DNA of 64,000 nucleotides from an uncultured Stenotrophomonas sp. (GCF_945952405.1 NZ_CAMFIA010000001.1:310001-374000), one strand, 5' to 3'. Shown: positions 47,306-56,267, counted from the stretch's first letter. The notes: generated from the sequence alone by a model not told the origin. Made by a program: numbers and translations.

Positions 47306-48022
47306 TCAGGCGGTGGCCAGCAGCAGCGGCAGTGCGGCGGGCTGCGGGCCTGCGTCGAGGCGACGTGGCTGCAGCAGGCTGCCATCGAGCAAGCGCGGCA
47401 ACAGTGCGATTGCATCGTGGAAGGTATCGATGGCGGCATGCTCGATGCCGGCCTTCGTGCAATGGGTGATCAGGCGGCGCTTGGCGAACACGAAGTCGGC
47501 GTCTTCGGAGACGCAGAAGTCCGAGCTGCCGTCGCCGATCATCAGCACGCGCGGTGCTTCGTTGGCGCGCGCCTGCGCGGCGCAGGTGCACTTGCAGGTA
47601 CCGCTGCGGCAACCTTCGGCCTGGTAGGGCGATTCCAGTTCCCAGTGGTCTTCGCACCAGCGCAGGTGGTTGGCCACCACCGGCAGCGGCGGCAGGCCGT
47701 GGTTGGCGAGGATGCGGTGGATCGCATAGTCCAGGCCGTCGCTGACGATGCGCAGCGGCAGGCCCAGTTGCGCGGCGCGGGTCACGAAGGCGGCGAAGCC
47801 CGGATCGATCTGCACCTGGTCCAGGTGCGCATCGAGCGTGGCCGGATCCAGCTTCAGCAGACGGACCTGGCCCTGCATGCACTCGCGCGAGCCGATCCTG
47901 CCCGCCTTCCACTGCTCTTCCAGTTCCTGCCAGCCCGGCTGGCCGTACTTCTCCAGCAGCGAGTCGATGACATCTTCGAGGCTGATGGTGCCGTCGAAGT
48001 CACACAGGATGCTCCAGTGCAT
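47306..48022 (-). CDS. HAD-family phosphatase, MtnX-like
   Basis: 238 residues. HAD motif I SILCDFDGTISLEDVIDSLL gives the catalytic DxD, motif II is RIVSDGLDY, and motif III/IV IGDGSSDFCVSEDADFVFAKR. A Cys cluster (GCRSGTCKCTC) in the cap matches MtnX-type phosphatases of the methionine salvage group, but no other mtn genes are present. It likely dephosphorylates a small metabolite made by the neighbouring aminotransferases. Confidence 0.82.
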   Translation of the reverse strand: MHWSILCDFDGTISLEDVIDSLLEKYGQPGWQELEEQWKAGRIGSRECMQGQVRLLKLDPATLDAHLDQVQIDPGFAAFVTRAAQLGLPLRIVSDGLDYAIHRILANHGLPPLPVVANHLRWCEDHWELESPYQAEGCRSGTCKCTCAAQARANEAPRVLMIGDGSSDFCVSEDADFVFAKRRLITHCTKAGIEHAAIDTFHDAIALLPRLLDGSLLQPRRLDAGPQPAALPLLLATA

Positions 48023-48189
48023 GGGCAGGTCCGTCGATGAAAGGAACGTCCGGCACGATGCCGGGGCAGGCTCAATGTAGGCAGGCAGCCTTTCTCGTTC
48101 CTTTCCTGCTGAAAGCCTGCATGTGCAGGCACCGAAAGTGTTCAGGAAAGGACGATCCTGAATGGGCGGGGCGCCCGTGGAATTCCGGG
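48023..48189. promoter_or_regulatory. Gap between DegT and phosphatase genes, possible internal promoter
   Basis: 167 bases, the largest gap within the minus-strand cluster. It contains short repeats (GGAACGTCC, CTTTCCTGCTGAAAG, CAGGAAAGGACGATCCTG) but no clear -10/-35 pair. It could split the block into two transcripts. Confidence 0.35.
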
Positions 48190-49398
48190 TCAGGGCTGGG
48201 CATCAGCCAGCGCCTGCAGGATCCGCGCTGTCTCTTCGCGGGTCTGCCAGGCGCTGTTGCCCAGGGTCAGCATGCGGGCGGCGAAGTCGCGCGCGTTGGG
48301 CATGTCGCCGGCCGGCACGATGCCACGCAGGTAGGCATAGTCGGGCAGGGCGTGGATGAACATGCGGCTGGCGCCGAGGCCCGCCGGCCACAGGGCGTTC
48401 AAGGCGGCATCGCGGGCGCGCTGGCTGGGCAGCAGCAGCATCAGCATCGGCCAGGTGCCGCCGGTGCCGGCCAGCCCATCGACCACCTCCACCGCCGGCA
48501 GCTGTGCCAGCTGCACACGCAGCTGCAGCGCACGCAGGCGCCCAGCCTGCAGGAAGGCGGGTAACCGGCGCGCGGCGTTGGCGCCGATGTTCTGCCGCCA
48601 GTGGCTGACCCGGTGCTGCGGGATGTCCAGCGGGAAGATGTCACCGACCGCTTCTTCCAGATCGCCGCGCTGCAGTGCGCTGCGCAGCGGATTGCCATAG
48701 ACCAGTGACAGCAGCGAAGGGCGGTAGCAGGCGGCCAGGCCGAGCAGCTGAAGGCTGCGCAGCAGCTCCCAGCGCAGGCTGAAACGCACCTGTTCGGCGG
48801 CATGCTCGGCCAGTGCCGCGCGCAGTTCGTCATCGCGGCTGAGCAGCAGGCCACCTTCGTGCAGGCTCAGCCCCTTGCCGGCGGCCAGGCTGAAGAAGCC
48901 GATGTCGCCGCGCAGGCCGACGCTGCTGTTGCCGACCCGTGCGCCCAGCGCCTGCGCGGCATCCTCGATCACCCAGGCACCCGCGCCACGGGCGACCTCG
49001 CAGGCCAGTTCGACGTCGGCGATGCGGCCGCCCAGGTGGGTCGGCAGGATCGCCAGCGTACGCGTATCGGCCAGCCGCTTGAGCTGGCCGGGGTCGAAGT
49101 CGAAGTGGCCGTGACGGGTATCGCACAGCTGCACCCGCAGGCCCAGGCTGTGCACCGCGATCGGGACCAGCGGGCAGGTGTAGGCCGGCATGATCACGGT
49201 GTCGCGCCTGGGCGCCCGCTTGCGCAGGGTGCGCAGGGCGATCAGCAGGGCATGGGTGCCGGAGCAGGTCAGCTGCAGCGGCGGCGTGCCGAGCTGGCTG
49301 GCCAGGATCTCGCGCAGGTCACCGCCACCGGGAAGGAAGTCGCTGGCCTGCATCGGCAGGCCGGCAGTGGGTGGCAGTTCGCGCGCGAACAGGCTCAT
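48190..49398 (-). CDS. DegT/DnrJ/EryC1/StrS-type PLP aminotransferase
   Basis: 402 residues. The PLP lysine is in GFFSLAAGKGLSLHEGGLLLS; VIEDAAQALGA and VIMPAYTCPLVPIAVHSLGLRV are the usual supporting motifs. Family members aminate nucleotide sugars, but the C-terminal half (WRQNIGANAARRLPAFLQAG) is divergent, so a sugar substrate is not assured. It precedes the phosphatase and follows two small membrane transporters in the same orientation. Confidence 0.85.
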   Translation of the reverse strand: MSLFARELPPTAGLPMQASDFLPGGGDLREILASQLGTPPLQLTCSGTHALLIALRTLRKRAPRRDTVIMPAYTCPLVPIAVHSLGLRVQLCDTRHGHFDFDPGQLKRLADTRTLAILPTHLGGRIADVELACEVARGAGAWVIEDAAQALGARVGNSSVGLRGDIGFFSLAAGKGLSLHEGGLLLSRDDELRAALAEHAAEQVRFSLRWELLRSLQLLGLAACYRPSLLSLVYGNPLRSALQRGDLEEAVGDIFPLDIPQHRVSHWRQNIGANAARRLPAFLQAGRLRALQLRVQLAQLPAVEVVDGLAGTGGTWPMLMLLLPSQRARDAALNALWPAGLGASRMFIHALPDYAYLRGIVPAGDMPNARDFAARMLTLGNSAWQTREETARILQALADAQP

Positions 49399-49408
49399 CG
49401 CAACGCGC

Positions 49409-49807
49409 TCACGAGGTGCTTTCGGCGGGGCTGTGCGGGTCGTCCGCTTCGGCGCGGCCGAGGCAGACGATGCCGGCCACGATCAGCACCGCGCCGACCA
49501 GGTGGTGCAGGGTCAGCGGCTCGTTCAACAGCCACGCCGACAGTAGCAGCACGCTGATCACTTCCAGGTGCGAGGCGGCGAACGCCGGGCCGATCGGCGC
49601 ATGGCGCAGCAGGCTCATCCAGGTGAAGAACGCACCAACATAACCGAGGATGGCGCCGTACACCCACGGCTGCGACAGCACGCGCAGCAGCCAGGCGCTG
49701 TTGGCCTCCACCGGCAGTGCGGCATCGCCGGCGTACTTGAAGCACAGCTGGGCCAGCGTATCGAAGGCCATCAGCAGCGGGAAGCCGATCACATACAGGC
49801 GCCTCAT
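49409..49807 (-). CDS. Small EamA/SMR-type membrane transporter, subunit 2
   Basis: 132 residues, four helices. LLMAFDTLAQLCFKYAGDAAL at the start, GAFFTWMSLLRHAPIGPAFAASHLEVISVLLLSAWLLNEPLTLHHLVGAVLIVAGI at the end. It overlaps its partner by four bases. The pair recalls ArnE/ArnF and paired SMR transporters, which work as antiparallel heterodimers. Confidence 0.8.
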   Translation of the reverse strand: MRRLYVIGFPLLMAFDTLAQLCFKYAGDAALPVEANSAWLLRVLSQPWVYGAILGYVGAFFTWMSLLRHAPIGPAFAASHLEVISVLLLSAWLLNEPLTLHHLVGAVLIVAGIVCLGRAEADDPHSPAESTS

Positions 49808-50163
49808 GAGCCGGCCCCCACCACGGCCACGCCGGCAGTGACCAGCAGCATGCCGGTCACCCGCAGCGGCGTCAGCTTCTCGCGGAACAGGATACGGCCG
49901 GCGATCATCAGCGCGACGATGTTGATCGAGCCCAGCAGCACGCCCTTGGACAGTGGCACCAGTGACAGGAACGCGATCCAGGCAACGAACTCAAGCACGT
50001 AGCAGGCGATGCCGATCCACAGCCAGGGGCGGCTGAGCATGTGCTTCCAGCGCTGCAGGCCTTCGCCCTGCTGCGGGTCGCTGGCAGCCGCCTTGAATGC
50101 CAGCTGGCCACCGGTATCGAGTATCACGTTGGTCAGCCACAGCAGCGTGGCGAGTGCCCCCAT
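49804..50163 (-). CDS. Small EamA/SMR-type membrane transporter, subunit 1
   Basis: 119 residues from ATG 50163 (MGALATLLWLTNVILDTGGQ). Four helices, with LVPLSKGVLLGSINIVALMIAGRILFREKLTPLRVTGMLLVTAGVAVVG at the C-terminal half. The longer frame would overlap the hydrolase gene and is not needed. Start lies 1 base after the hydrolase stop, so these are translated together. Confidence 0.78.
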   Translation of the reverse strand: MGALATLLWLTNVILDTGGQLAFKAAASDPQQGEGLQRWKHMLSRPWLWIGIACYVLEFVAWIAFLSLVPLSKGVLLGSINIVALMIAGRILFREKLTPLRVTGMLLVTAGVAVVGAGS

Positions 50164-50164
50164 C

Positions 50165-51001
50165 TCAGGCCACCGCCTTGAGCACGCCGGTGCGCTCACC
50201 GATCTCGGTGAAGAAGCGCGCGCTGCGGCGGATGACGTCGCGGCGTTCGCGGTCGATGGTGATCATGTGGTAGCTGTCTTCCAGCACCACCAGTTCCTTC
50301 GGGCCACTGACCCGCGACATCACCAGCTCGGCGTTGCCCATGCTGGCCACGTCGTCTTCGCGGGCGTGCATCACCAGGCAGGGGGCGGTGACCTGGTGCA
50401 GGTGGCGGCGGGTCCAGATGCTCAGCGCACGCATTTCGGCCAGGGCGTGCCAGGGGTTGCCCGGCAGGCCGGCGGCGGCGCTGTCGCCGGACAGCATGGC
50501 AGCGCTGACCTGCGCGCGCAGGCGCTCGTCACGTAGGCCATAGGGCGGTTCTTCCATGAACATGCGGTCGCGGCCGATGTTGAAGCGCTTGAACCACGGC
50601 AGCAGGAACGACAGGCGGGCTACGGCGGGGATGTTCCAGCCGTCGTAGCGGAAGGTGGCGCCGTACACGCCGACGCCGGAGACCCATTCCGGGCGGCGCG
50701 CGGCCAGTGCCAGCGACAGTACCGCACCCATCGACAGGCCGCCGACGAACAGCTGGTCCACCTTGCCGCGCAGTGCCGCTGCCGCGTCTTCCACGCCCTG
50801 GTACCACTGTTCCCAGGTGGTCGCCAGCAGGTCGTCCACGGTGCCGCAGTGGCCGGGCAGCTGCACGCCGTGGACCGTGAAGCCGGCGTTGTTCAGCCCC
50901 TTGCCCAGCATGCGCATTTCCGCCGGGGTGCCGGTCAGGCCGTGGACCAGCAGCACGCCCTGCGGGCCACCGGGGAGGAAGAAGTCGTGCGATTCGGTCA
51001 C
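50165..51001 (-). CDS. Alpha/beta hydrolase (carboxylesterase/monoacylglycerol-lipase type)
   Basis: 278 residues from GTG 51001, preceded by GGAG seven bases upstream; another GTG at 51055 is possible. The oxyanion HGLTGTPAEM, nucleophile GGLSMGAVLSLAL, acid MHAREDDVAS and base DSYHMITIDRE are intact, and the layout resembles bacterial Est30-like esterases. It lies 79 bases after the histidine kinase stop and leads into the transporter pair. Confidence 0.85.
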   Translation of the reverse strand: MTESHDFFLPGGPQGVLLVHGLTGTPAEMRMLGKGLNNAGFTVHGVQLPGHCGTVDDLLATTWEQWYQGVEDAAAALRGKVDQLFVGGLSMGAVLSLALAARRPEWVSGVGVYGATFRYDGWNIPAVARLSFLLPWFKRFNIGRDRMFMEEPPYGLRDERLRAQVSAAMLSGDSAAAGLPGNPWHALAEMRALSIWTRRHLHQVTAPCLVMHAREDDVASMGNAELVMSRVSGPKELVVLEDSYHMITIDRERRDVIRRSARFFTEIGERTGVLKAVA

Positions 51002-51080
51002 CTGGCGGCTCCGGGACGGCAGTGGGGATGGCAGGATCGCAAGCGCGATTTTCACCAGCCTTTCAGCGCCCGGGGCCGGG

Positions 51081-52460
51081 TCAGGGCGCCTTCAGCAGCG
51101 GCAGCGTGATGGCCACCTTCAGCCCGCCGCCGGGACGGTTGAGGAAGCTCAGGCGCCCGCCGAAGTGCTCCACCGCCTCGTGGGCGATGGCCAGGCCCAG
51201 CCCGGTGCCACTGGCGCTGGTGCCGGGGGCGCGGAAGAAACGCTCGCCCAGCCGCGGCATCACGTCCTCCGGCACCCCTGGGCCGTTGTCCTCCACGTAC
51301 AGCTCCAGATCATTGTCGTCCAGTGCGTGCACACCCACCGTGACGGTGGCACCGCGGCCGGTGTAGCGCAGCGCATTGTCGATCAGGTTGTCCAGCGCCT
51401 CCTGCAGCATGGCGCCGTTGCCGAGCACGCGCAGCGGCTGGCTGGCGCCACGGTAGCCGAGGTCGATGCCATCGCGGATCGCCTCCGGCACGCGCATCCC
51501 GACCCACTGCGGGACCCGCTCGCACAGGTCCAGGGCTTCCACGGTATCCGGCACGGTCTGCGCCCGGCTCAGCGCCAGCAGCTGGGTACTGACCCGCGCG
51601 GTACGCTGGTTGAGCCGGCGGATGTGCTGCAGGGCTTCGCGCACGGTGTCCGGATCGCCATGCGCCAGCGCCTGGTCGACGTGCAGGGCCATACCCGCCA
51701 ACGGCGAGCGCAGCTGGTGGGCGGCGTCGGCGATGAAGCGGTTCTGCAGGGTGATCATTTCCGCCTGGCGGGCGAACAGGCCGTCGATGGTGCTGATCAG
51801 CGGCTGGATCTCTTCCGGTACGTCGGCATCGGAGATCGGTGCCAGTTCGCCACGGCGCTGTGCCAGGCGGGTGGTCAACGGGGTCAGGATGCGCAGGCCG
51901 TAGGTCACGCCGAACCAGACCAGCGCGGCGGTGCCCAGCGCCAGCATGGTCATCAGCGGGATGATGATCATCAGGATCTCGCGCGCGCGCTGGCGGCGGT
52001 CGGCCATGCTCTCGGCCACGGTCACCGCCAGCTGGTCCTGCGGGTCGTTCATGGCCTGCGTGCAGACGGTGGCCATGCGCACCTGCTGGCCATTGAGATG
52101 GCCGTCGTACAGGGCCGGATGCACGCCGGTGCAGTCCTGCGAGGGCGCGTACGGGCTGAAGTCGGCGTTGCCGCTGAGGGTACCCTTGCGGCTGCTGTCG
52201 ACGTTGAAGTAGCGGTGGCCGTCAGGGTCGTACTCGATCAGGAAACGCGCCTGCGGAGACAGGTCGCTGGTCACCGGCATGGTGCTCAGCATCTGCGCGA
52301 ACGAATGCGTGTCGTCGATCAGGTTGCGATCGTGGATGCGGTTGGAATAGTCCAGCGCAACGTAATAGGCCAGGATCGTGTTGAAGGTAAGCAGGCCCAG
52401 CATCGGCAGCGCCAGGAAGGCGAGCAGGCGCCGGCGCAGGCTGGGCGGTCCACTGATCAC
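51081..52460 (-). CDS. Sensor histidine kinase (TctE/QseC-like)
   Basis: 459 residues from GTG 52460, overlapping the regulator stop by four bases. TM1 (LLAFLALPMLGLLTFNTILAYY), a periplasmic domain of about 130 residues and TM2 (LMIIIPLMTMLALGTAALVWF). The H box is RFIADAAHQLRSPLAGM; N box LDNLIDNALRYT; G boxes VEDNGPGVPED and GTGLGLAIAHE. The N-terminal sensor is of the 2CSK_N (TctE) type, whose known members often sense organic acids. Ligand not predictable. Confidence 0.92.
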   Translation of the reverse strand: MISGPPSLRRRLLAFLALPMLGLLTFNTILAYYVALDYSNRIHDRNLIDDTHSFAQMLSTMPVTSDLSPQARFLIEYDPDGHRYFNVDSSRKGTLSGNADFSPYAPSQDCTGVHPALYDGHLNGQQVRMATVCTQAMNDPQDQLAVTVAESMADRRQRAREILMIIIPLMTMLALGTAALVWFGVTYGLRILTPLTTRLAQRRGELAPISDADVPEEIQPLISTIDGLFARQAEMITLQNRFIADAAHQLRSPLAGMALHVDQALAHGDPDTVREALQHIRRLNQRTARVSTQLLALSRAQTVPDTVEALDLCERVPQWVGMRVPEAIRDGIDLGYRGASQPLRVLGNGAMLQEALDNLIDNALRYTGRGATVTVGVHALDDNDLELYVEDNGPGVPEDVMPRLGERFFRAPGTSASGTGLGLAIAHEAVEHFGGRLSFLNRPGGGLKVAITLPLLKAP

Positions 52461-53140
52461 GAGGCGCTGTCGTCCTGGGAGTCTTCCAGCATGTAGCCCA
52501 GCCCGCGCACGGTGCGGATGCCCATGCCGCCGGGTTGCAGCTTGCGGCGCAGGCGATGCAGGGCGATGTCCAGGCCGTTGTCGGTCAGGTCCTGGCCCCA
52601 GTCGCACAGTGCTTCCACCAGCTGCGCGCGTGACACGATGCGTTCGGCGCGTACCGCCAGCGCCGACAGCAGGCCGAACTCGCGCGCGGTCAGTTCCAGC
52701 GACTGGTCGTCGATCCACACGCGGTGCCCGGCCAGGTCCAGGCGCAGGCGGCCGATGCGCAGGTCCGGGGTGCCGTTGCTGGTTACCCGGCGCAGCTGTG
52801 CGCGCACGCGCGCTTCGAATTCGTCCAGCGCGAACGGCTTGACCAGGTAGTCGTCGGCGCCAAGGTCGAGCACGCGCACACGCTCGGCCAGCCCATCGCG
52901 CGCGGTCACCACCAGCACCGCCAGCCCATCACCGCGCTGGCGCAGTCGCTGCAGTACGTCACGGCCATCCAGCTGCGGCAGGCCCAGGTCCAGCACCAGC
53001 AGCGCGTACTGGGTCGAGCCCAGCGCGGCATCTGCGTGCGCGCCGTTGTCGACGTGGTCGACCACATGCCCTTGCCGGCGCAACGAGGCGCACAGGCCGG
53101 AGGCGATGTCCGGGTCGTCTTCAGCTATCAGAACGCGCAT
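52457..53140 (-). CDS. OmpR-family response regulator
   Basis: 227 residues. Receiver domain with acidic pocket EDD, phosphorylated Asp in LLVLDLGLPQLDG, Thr in VVTARD and Lys in LVKPF. The C-terminal winged helix reads LELTAREFGLLSALAVRAERIVSR and IRTVRGLGYMLE. It is cotranscribed with the sensor kinase and may also drive the downstream hydrolase/transporter genes. Confidence 0.94.
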   Translation of the reverse strand: MRVLIAEDDPDIASGLCASLRRQGHVVDHVDNGAHADAALGSTQYALLVLDLGLPQLDGRDVLQRLRQRGDGLAVLVVTARDGLAERVRVLDLGADDYLVKPFALDEFEARVRAQLRRVTSNGTPDLRIGRLRLDLAGHRVWIDDQSLELTAREFGLLSALAVRAERIVSRAQLVEALCDWGQDLTDNGLDIALHRLRRKLQPGGMGIRTVRGLGYMLEDSQDDSAS

Positions 53141-53273
53141 GCGCGGGGGCTCCTGTAACGGTCTGGCCCGCCGGATGGAGTGGGAGGGGCCTCTCGGCTG
53201 CCGAGGGTAGCGGCAAACCGGGTGAAGGTGGAGCGCGGCGGCGTGGCCGGTCGCGGTCGCGCTGTCCGTTCAT

Positions 53274-54401
53274 TCAGTCCTGCAGGCCGGGCTCGCCCTG
53301 CGCCAGCGGCACCCGCGAACCATCCAGCAGGCCGCGGCTGAGCGCGCCGTTCTCGATGAACAACAGCTCGCCGTTCTCACCGTTCTTGATGCTGCTGTCG
53401 ATCGCGATCACGCGCTCGCCATGGAAGCTGCTGACATGCGGCATCGAGGTGTGGCCGACCACGATGCGCTTGAGCTGCAGGCGGTCCAGCACCGACTGCA
53501 CGCCGGCGCTGTCGAGGCGACCGTCGAAGTAGCCGCGGTACCAGATCGGGCTGGTCTTGCCGTCATACAGCGGTGCGGTGGCCGGGTCGGCCTTCACTTC
53601 GGCCTTGGGCAGGCCCAGCGAAGCCTGGTAGGCCGCATTGGTGCGTACCGGGTCCAGCGCCAGCTCCACCGCCTCGGGCGAGATGCCGCCATGCAGGAAC
53701 AGGGTGTCGCCGATCTTCAGCAGCACCGGCCGGGTGCGCAGCCACTGCCCGATCACCGAATCGGGACCATACAGCTGCGGGTAGCTGCGGCCGAGCAGCT
53801 GGGCGCTGCGCAGGTACTTCGGATTGACGTAGCGCAGGTCGTCGTACAGCACCATGGTTTCGTGGTTGCCGAGCACGAAATGCACCGCGCCACCGGCGGC
53901 GGCCGCCTGCTGCTGCAGGCCGTACAGCAGCCAGAACGCTTCGGTCACCTGCGGGCCGCGATCGAACACGTCGCCGGCGACGACCAGGGTGTCCCGGCCC
54001 AGTGCCCAGCGGTCCTGTGCATCGATGATCTGGTGGGCGCGCAGCAGGCGTACCAGCAGCCCGTACTGTCCGTGGATGTCGGACAGCGCAACGATGCGCG
54101 GCACGGCCGGCAGTACCGCCACCGAAGGTGCAGCCGCGGCGCCGACATGCACGGTGTGCGGGTAGCCGCAGCGGGGGGCGATGTCAGTACCACCCGCATG
54201 GGCGGCGAACGTGCGCGATTCGACCTTGTCGGCGCAGATCCATCGGGCCTGCAGCTGGCCGCCCTGGCGGAACACGTACGGGCCATCGGCGTCCACATGG
54301 GCGGCCGGAGCAGCGACCTCGCGGGCCTGTGCGGCGCCTGCGGCGCAGGCCAGCAGCGGCAGCAGCAGGGCGGTCAGCAGGGAACGGCGATAGCGCGACA
54401 T
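53274..54401 (-). CDS. Secreted calcineurin-like metallophosphoesterase
   Basis: 375 residues with a Sec signal (SLLTALLLPLLACAAGAAQA). The PPP-type metal motifs are present in order: ALSDIHGQYG, VAGDVFDRGPQ, VLGNHETMVL, LFLHGGISPE and VVGHTSMPH. This layout matches Shewanella-like/PPP phosphatases located in the periplasm. ATG 54401 gives the signal peptide; 54410 is an alternative. Substrate unknown. Confidence 0.88.
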   Translation of the reverse strand: MSRYRRSLLTALLLPLLACAAGAAQAREVAAPAAHVDADGPYVFRQGGQLQARWICADKVESRTFAAHAGGTDIAPRCGYPHTVHVGAAAAPSVAVLPAVPRIVALSDIHGQYGLLVRLLRAHQIIDAQDRWALGRDTLVVAGDVFDRGPQVTEAFWLLYGLQQQAAAAGGAVHFVLGNHETMVLYDDLRYVNPKYLRSAQLLGRSYPQLYGPDSVIGQWLRTRPVLLKIGDTLFLHGGISPEAVELALDPVRTNAAYQASLGLPKAEVKADPATAPLYDGKTSPIWYRGYFDGRLDSAGVQSVLDRLQLKRIVVGHTSMPHVSSFHGERVIAIDSSIKNGENGELLFIENGALSRGLLDGSRVPLAQGEPGLQD

Positions 54402-54474
54402 CGGCAGCATCCAGCAGCGGAAACCTCCGATGCTAACCGGCGCGGCCGCGTCCCGGTGTGCGCGAACGGGCGGG

Positions 54475-54924
54475 TCAGGCGCTGCGCGCGTCCTCCCCGA
54501 GCTTGCGCACACGGGTCGCGGCGGCCGGCAGCGGTTGGCCGTCGCGCCCGCGCGGCTGCATGTAGGGCAGTGGTCGCCGCGTGGCTGATTCGATCAGCTG
54601 CGAATGGGCTTCGCCGGCCGCGAAGCGGTGGCGTTCGCCCCATTGGCGCAACGCGACCAGCAGCGGAAACAGTTCCAGGCCGGCACGGGTGAGCACGTAC
54701 TCCTGGTAGGCCGAGCCATCGGAGGCGGGTTGCAGCTGCAGGATGCCGGCGTCGAGCAGCCGGCGCAGTCGATCGCTGAGGATGTTGCGCGCAGCGCCGA
54801 GGCTGCGCTGGAAGTCACCGAAGCGGGTGATGCCGTCGAACGCATCGCGGATGACCAGCAGGGCCCAGCGATCGCCGAGCAGGTCGGCGCTGCGGGCAAC
54901 GGGGCAGGGGCTGTCAGCGTGCAT
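54475..54924 (-). CDS. HxlR-family transcriptional regulator
   Basis: 149 residues. SPCPVARSADLLGDRWALLVIRDAFDGITRFGDFQRSLG is the typical HxlR opening with the conserved Cys, which often makes it redox- or aldehyde-responsive. The winged helix continues ILSDRLRRLLDAGILQ. It is divergent from an MFS transporter and likely represses it through the shared palindrome. Confidence 0.9.
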   Translation of the reverse strand: MHADSPCPVARSADLLGDRWALLVIRDAFDGITRFGDFQRSLGAARNILSDRLRRLLDAGILQLQPASDGSAYQEYVLTRAGLELFPLLVALRQWGERHRFAAGEAHSQLIESATRRPLPYMQPRGRDGQPLPAAATRVRKLGEDARSA

Positions 54925-54944
54925 GGTGGCGTTCTCCAGTGTGG

Positions 54945-54994
54945 TTGCAGTTTAAAACCAATGTCGTTACCCTGCATCCAGTTTCAAAGTGCAA
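54945..54994. promoter_or_regulatory. Inverted repeat between HxlR and MFS genes
   Basis: TTGCAGTTTAAAAC (54945-54958) and GTTTCAAAGTGCAA (54981-54994) match as inverted copies at 12 of 14 positions, spaced by 22 bases. It is AT-rich and covers the divergent promoters; likely HxlR operator. Confidence 0.55.
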
Positions 54995-55001
54995 CTACAT
55001 A

Positions 55002-56222
55002 ATGAGCGCCGTACCCATTCCCCGTTCGCTGCGGGTCCTGCTCGCCGGCGCCGCCGGCGCCAGCGTCGCCAATGTCTATTACGCGCAGCCGCTGCTGGAC
55101 CAGCTTGCCCAGGCGTTCGCACTGGACCGGGCGGCGGCCGGTGCGGTGTTGGCGGCCACCCAGGCCGGCAGCGTGCTGGCCCTGCTGGGGCTGTTGCCGC
55201 TGGCCGACCGGGGAGACCGGCGACGCCTGCTGCGGCTGCAGTTGCTGGTCCTGATGCTGGCCCTGCTGTGGCTGGCGGCGGCACGCAGCGCCCCCTGGCT
55301 GCTGTCGGGCATGCTGCTGGCCGGCCTGCTGGGAACCGCACTGACCCAGGGCCTGATCGCGTACACGGCGACGCTGGCGCCGCCCGAGCAGCGCGGCCGC
55401 GTGGTGGGCGCCGTGCAGGGCGGGGTGTTCATCGGGCTGCTGTCGGCGCGCGTGGTGTCAGGCGCGGTGGCGGCGACCTTCGGCTGGCGTGCGGTCTATC
55501 TGCTGTCCGCGCTGCTGATGGCGGCGTTGGCAGCGCTGCTGTGGCGGCGCCTGCCCGCGGTGCCGGTACCGGCAGTGCCGCCGCGCTGGCGCGAACTGCT
55601 GGGGTCGATGTGGGGCATGCTGCGCGGAAACCGGACGTTGCGCGAGCGCGGGCCATTGGCGCTGCTGCTGTTTGCCGGCCTCAATGTGTTCTGGGCGGCG
55701 GTACCGCTGCCGTTGTCGGCGCCGCCGATGGGCTGGTCAACCGCGGCCATCGGTGCGCTGGGGATGGCCGGTGTGGTCGGCGCAGTGCTGGCGGCGCGGG
55801 TCGGGCTCTGGATGGACCGTGGCTTCGCCAACCGGGTCAGCCTCGCGGCGCTGCTGTTGATGCTGGTCGCCTGGGCGCCGCTGCTGGGGCTGCCGCACTC
55901 GCTGGCGTTGCTGCTGCTCGGGGTGGTGGTACTCGACCTCGGCGGGCAGGCACTGCATGTGTCGAACCAGGCCCTGCTGCTGGGTGCGCCGGCCGAGCAG
56001 CACGGACGGCTGGTGGCGCTGTACATGCTGTTCTACGCGGTGGGCAGTGGCGCTGGCGCGGCAGCGGGGCCCTGGATGCAGGCGCGCCACGGCTGGCCTG
56101 CGGTCTGCCTGCTCGGCGCCGGCATCGCGTTGCTGGCCGTGCTGTGGTGGGCAGCGTGGCGAAGGGCGGCGCTGACAGCGACCGCCCGCGGATGCGCCGG
56201 CGGCAGCGCCGGCTGTCGGTAG
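55002..56222 (+). CDS. Major facilitator superfamily efflux transporter
   Basis: 406 residues, twelve helices. The start (SLRVLLAGAAGASVANVYYAQPLLDQLAQAF) is that of the YdhP/sugar-efflux-like MFS group, and LPLADRGDRRRLLRL is the loop 2-3 motif. Divergent from an HxlR regulator, which suggests toxic-compound efflux. The stop TAG falls in the first of three tandem GGTAGAGTCG units. Confidence 0.9.
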   Translation: MSAVPIPRSLRVLLAGAAGASVANVYYAQPLLDQLAQAFALDRAAAGAVLAATQAGSVLALLGLLPLADRGDRRRLLRLQLLVLMLALLWLAAARSAPWLLSGMLLAGLLGTALTQGLIAYTATLAPPEQRGRVVGAVQGGVFIGLLSARVVSGAVAATFGWRAVYLLSALLMAALAALLWRRLPAVPVPAVPPRWRELLGSMWGMLRGNRTLRERGPLALLLFAGLNVFWAAVPLPLSAPPMGWSTAAIGALGMAGVVGAVLAARVGLWMDRGFANRVSLAALLLMLVAWAPLLGLPHSLALLLLGVVVLDLGGQALHVSNQALLLGAPAEQHGRLVALYMLFYAVGSGAGAAAGPWMQARHGWPAVCLLGAGIALLAVLWWAAWRRAALTATARGCAGGSAGCR

Positions 56223-56267
56223 AGTCGAACCCTGGTCGGTAGAGTCGCCCCGCGCTCGGTAGAGTCG
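56217..56267. repeat. Three tandem CGGTAGAGTCG units with 20-base period
   Basis: CGGTAGAGTCG begins at 56217, 56237 and 56257. The last unit continues into a GTCGACTGTCAGTCGAC palindrome. These look like serial GTAG-repeat heads of which only the last keeps a stem. The first unit supplies the MFS stop codon. Confidence 0.7.
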
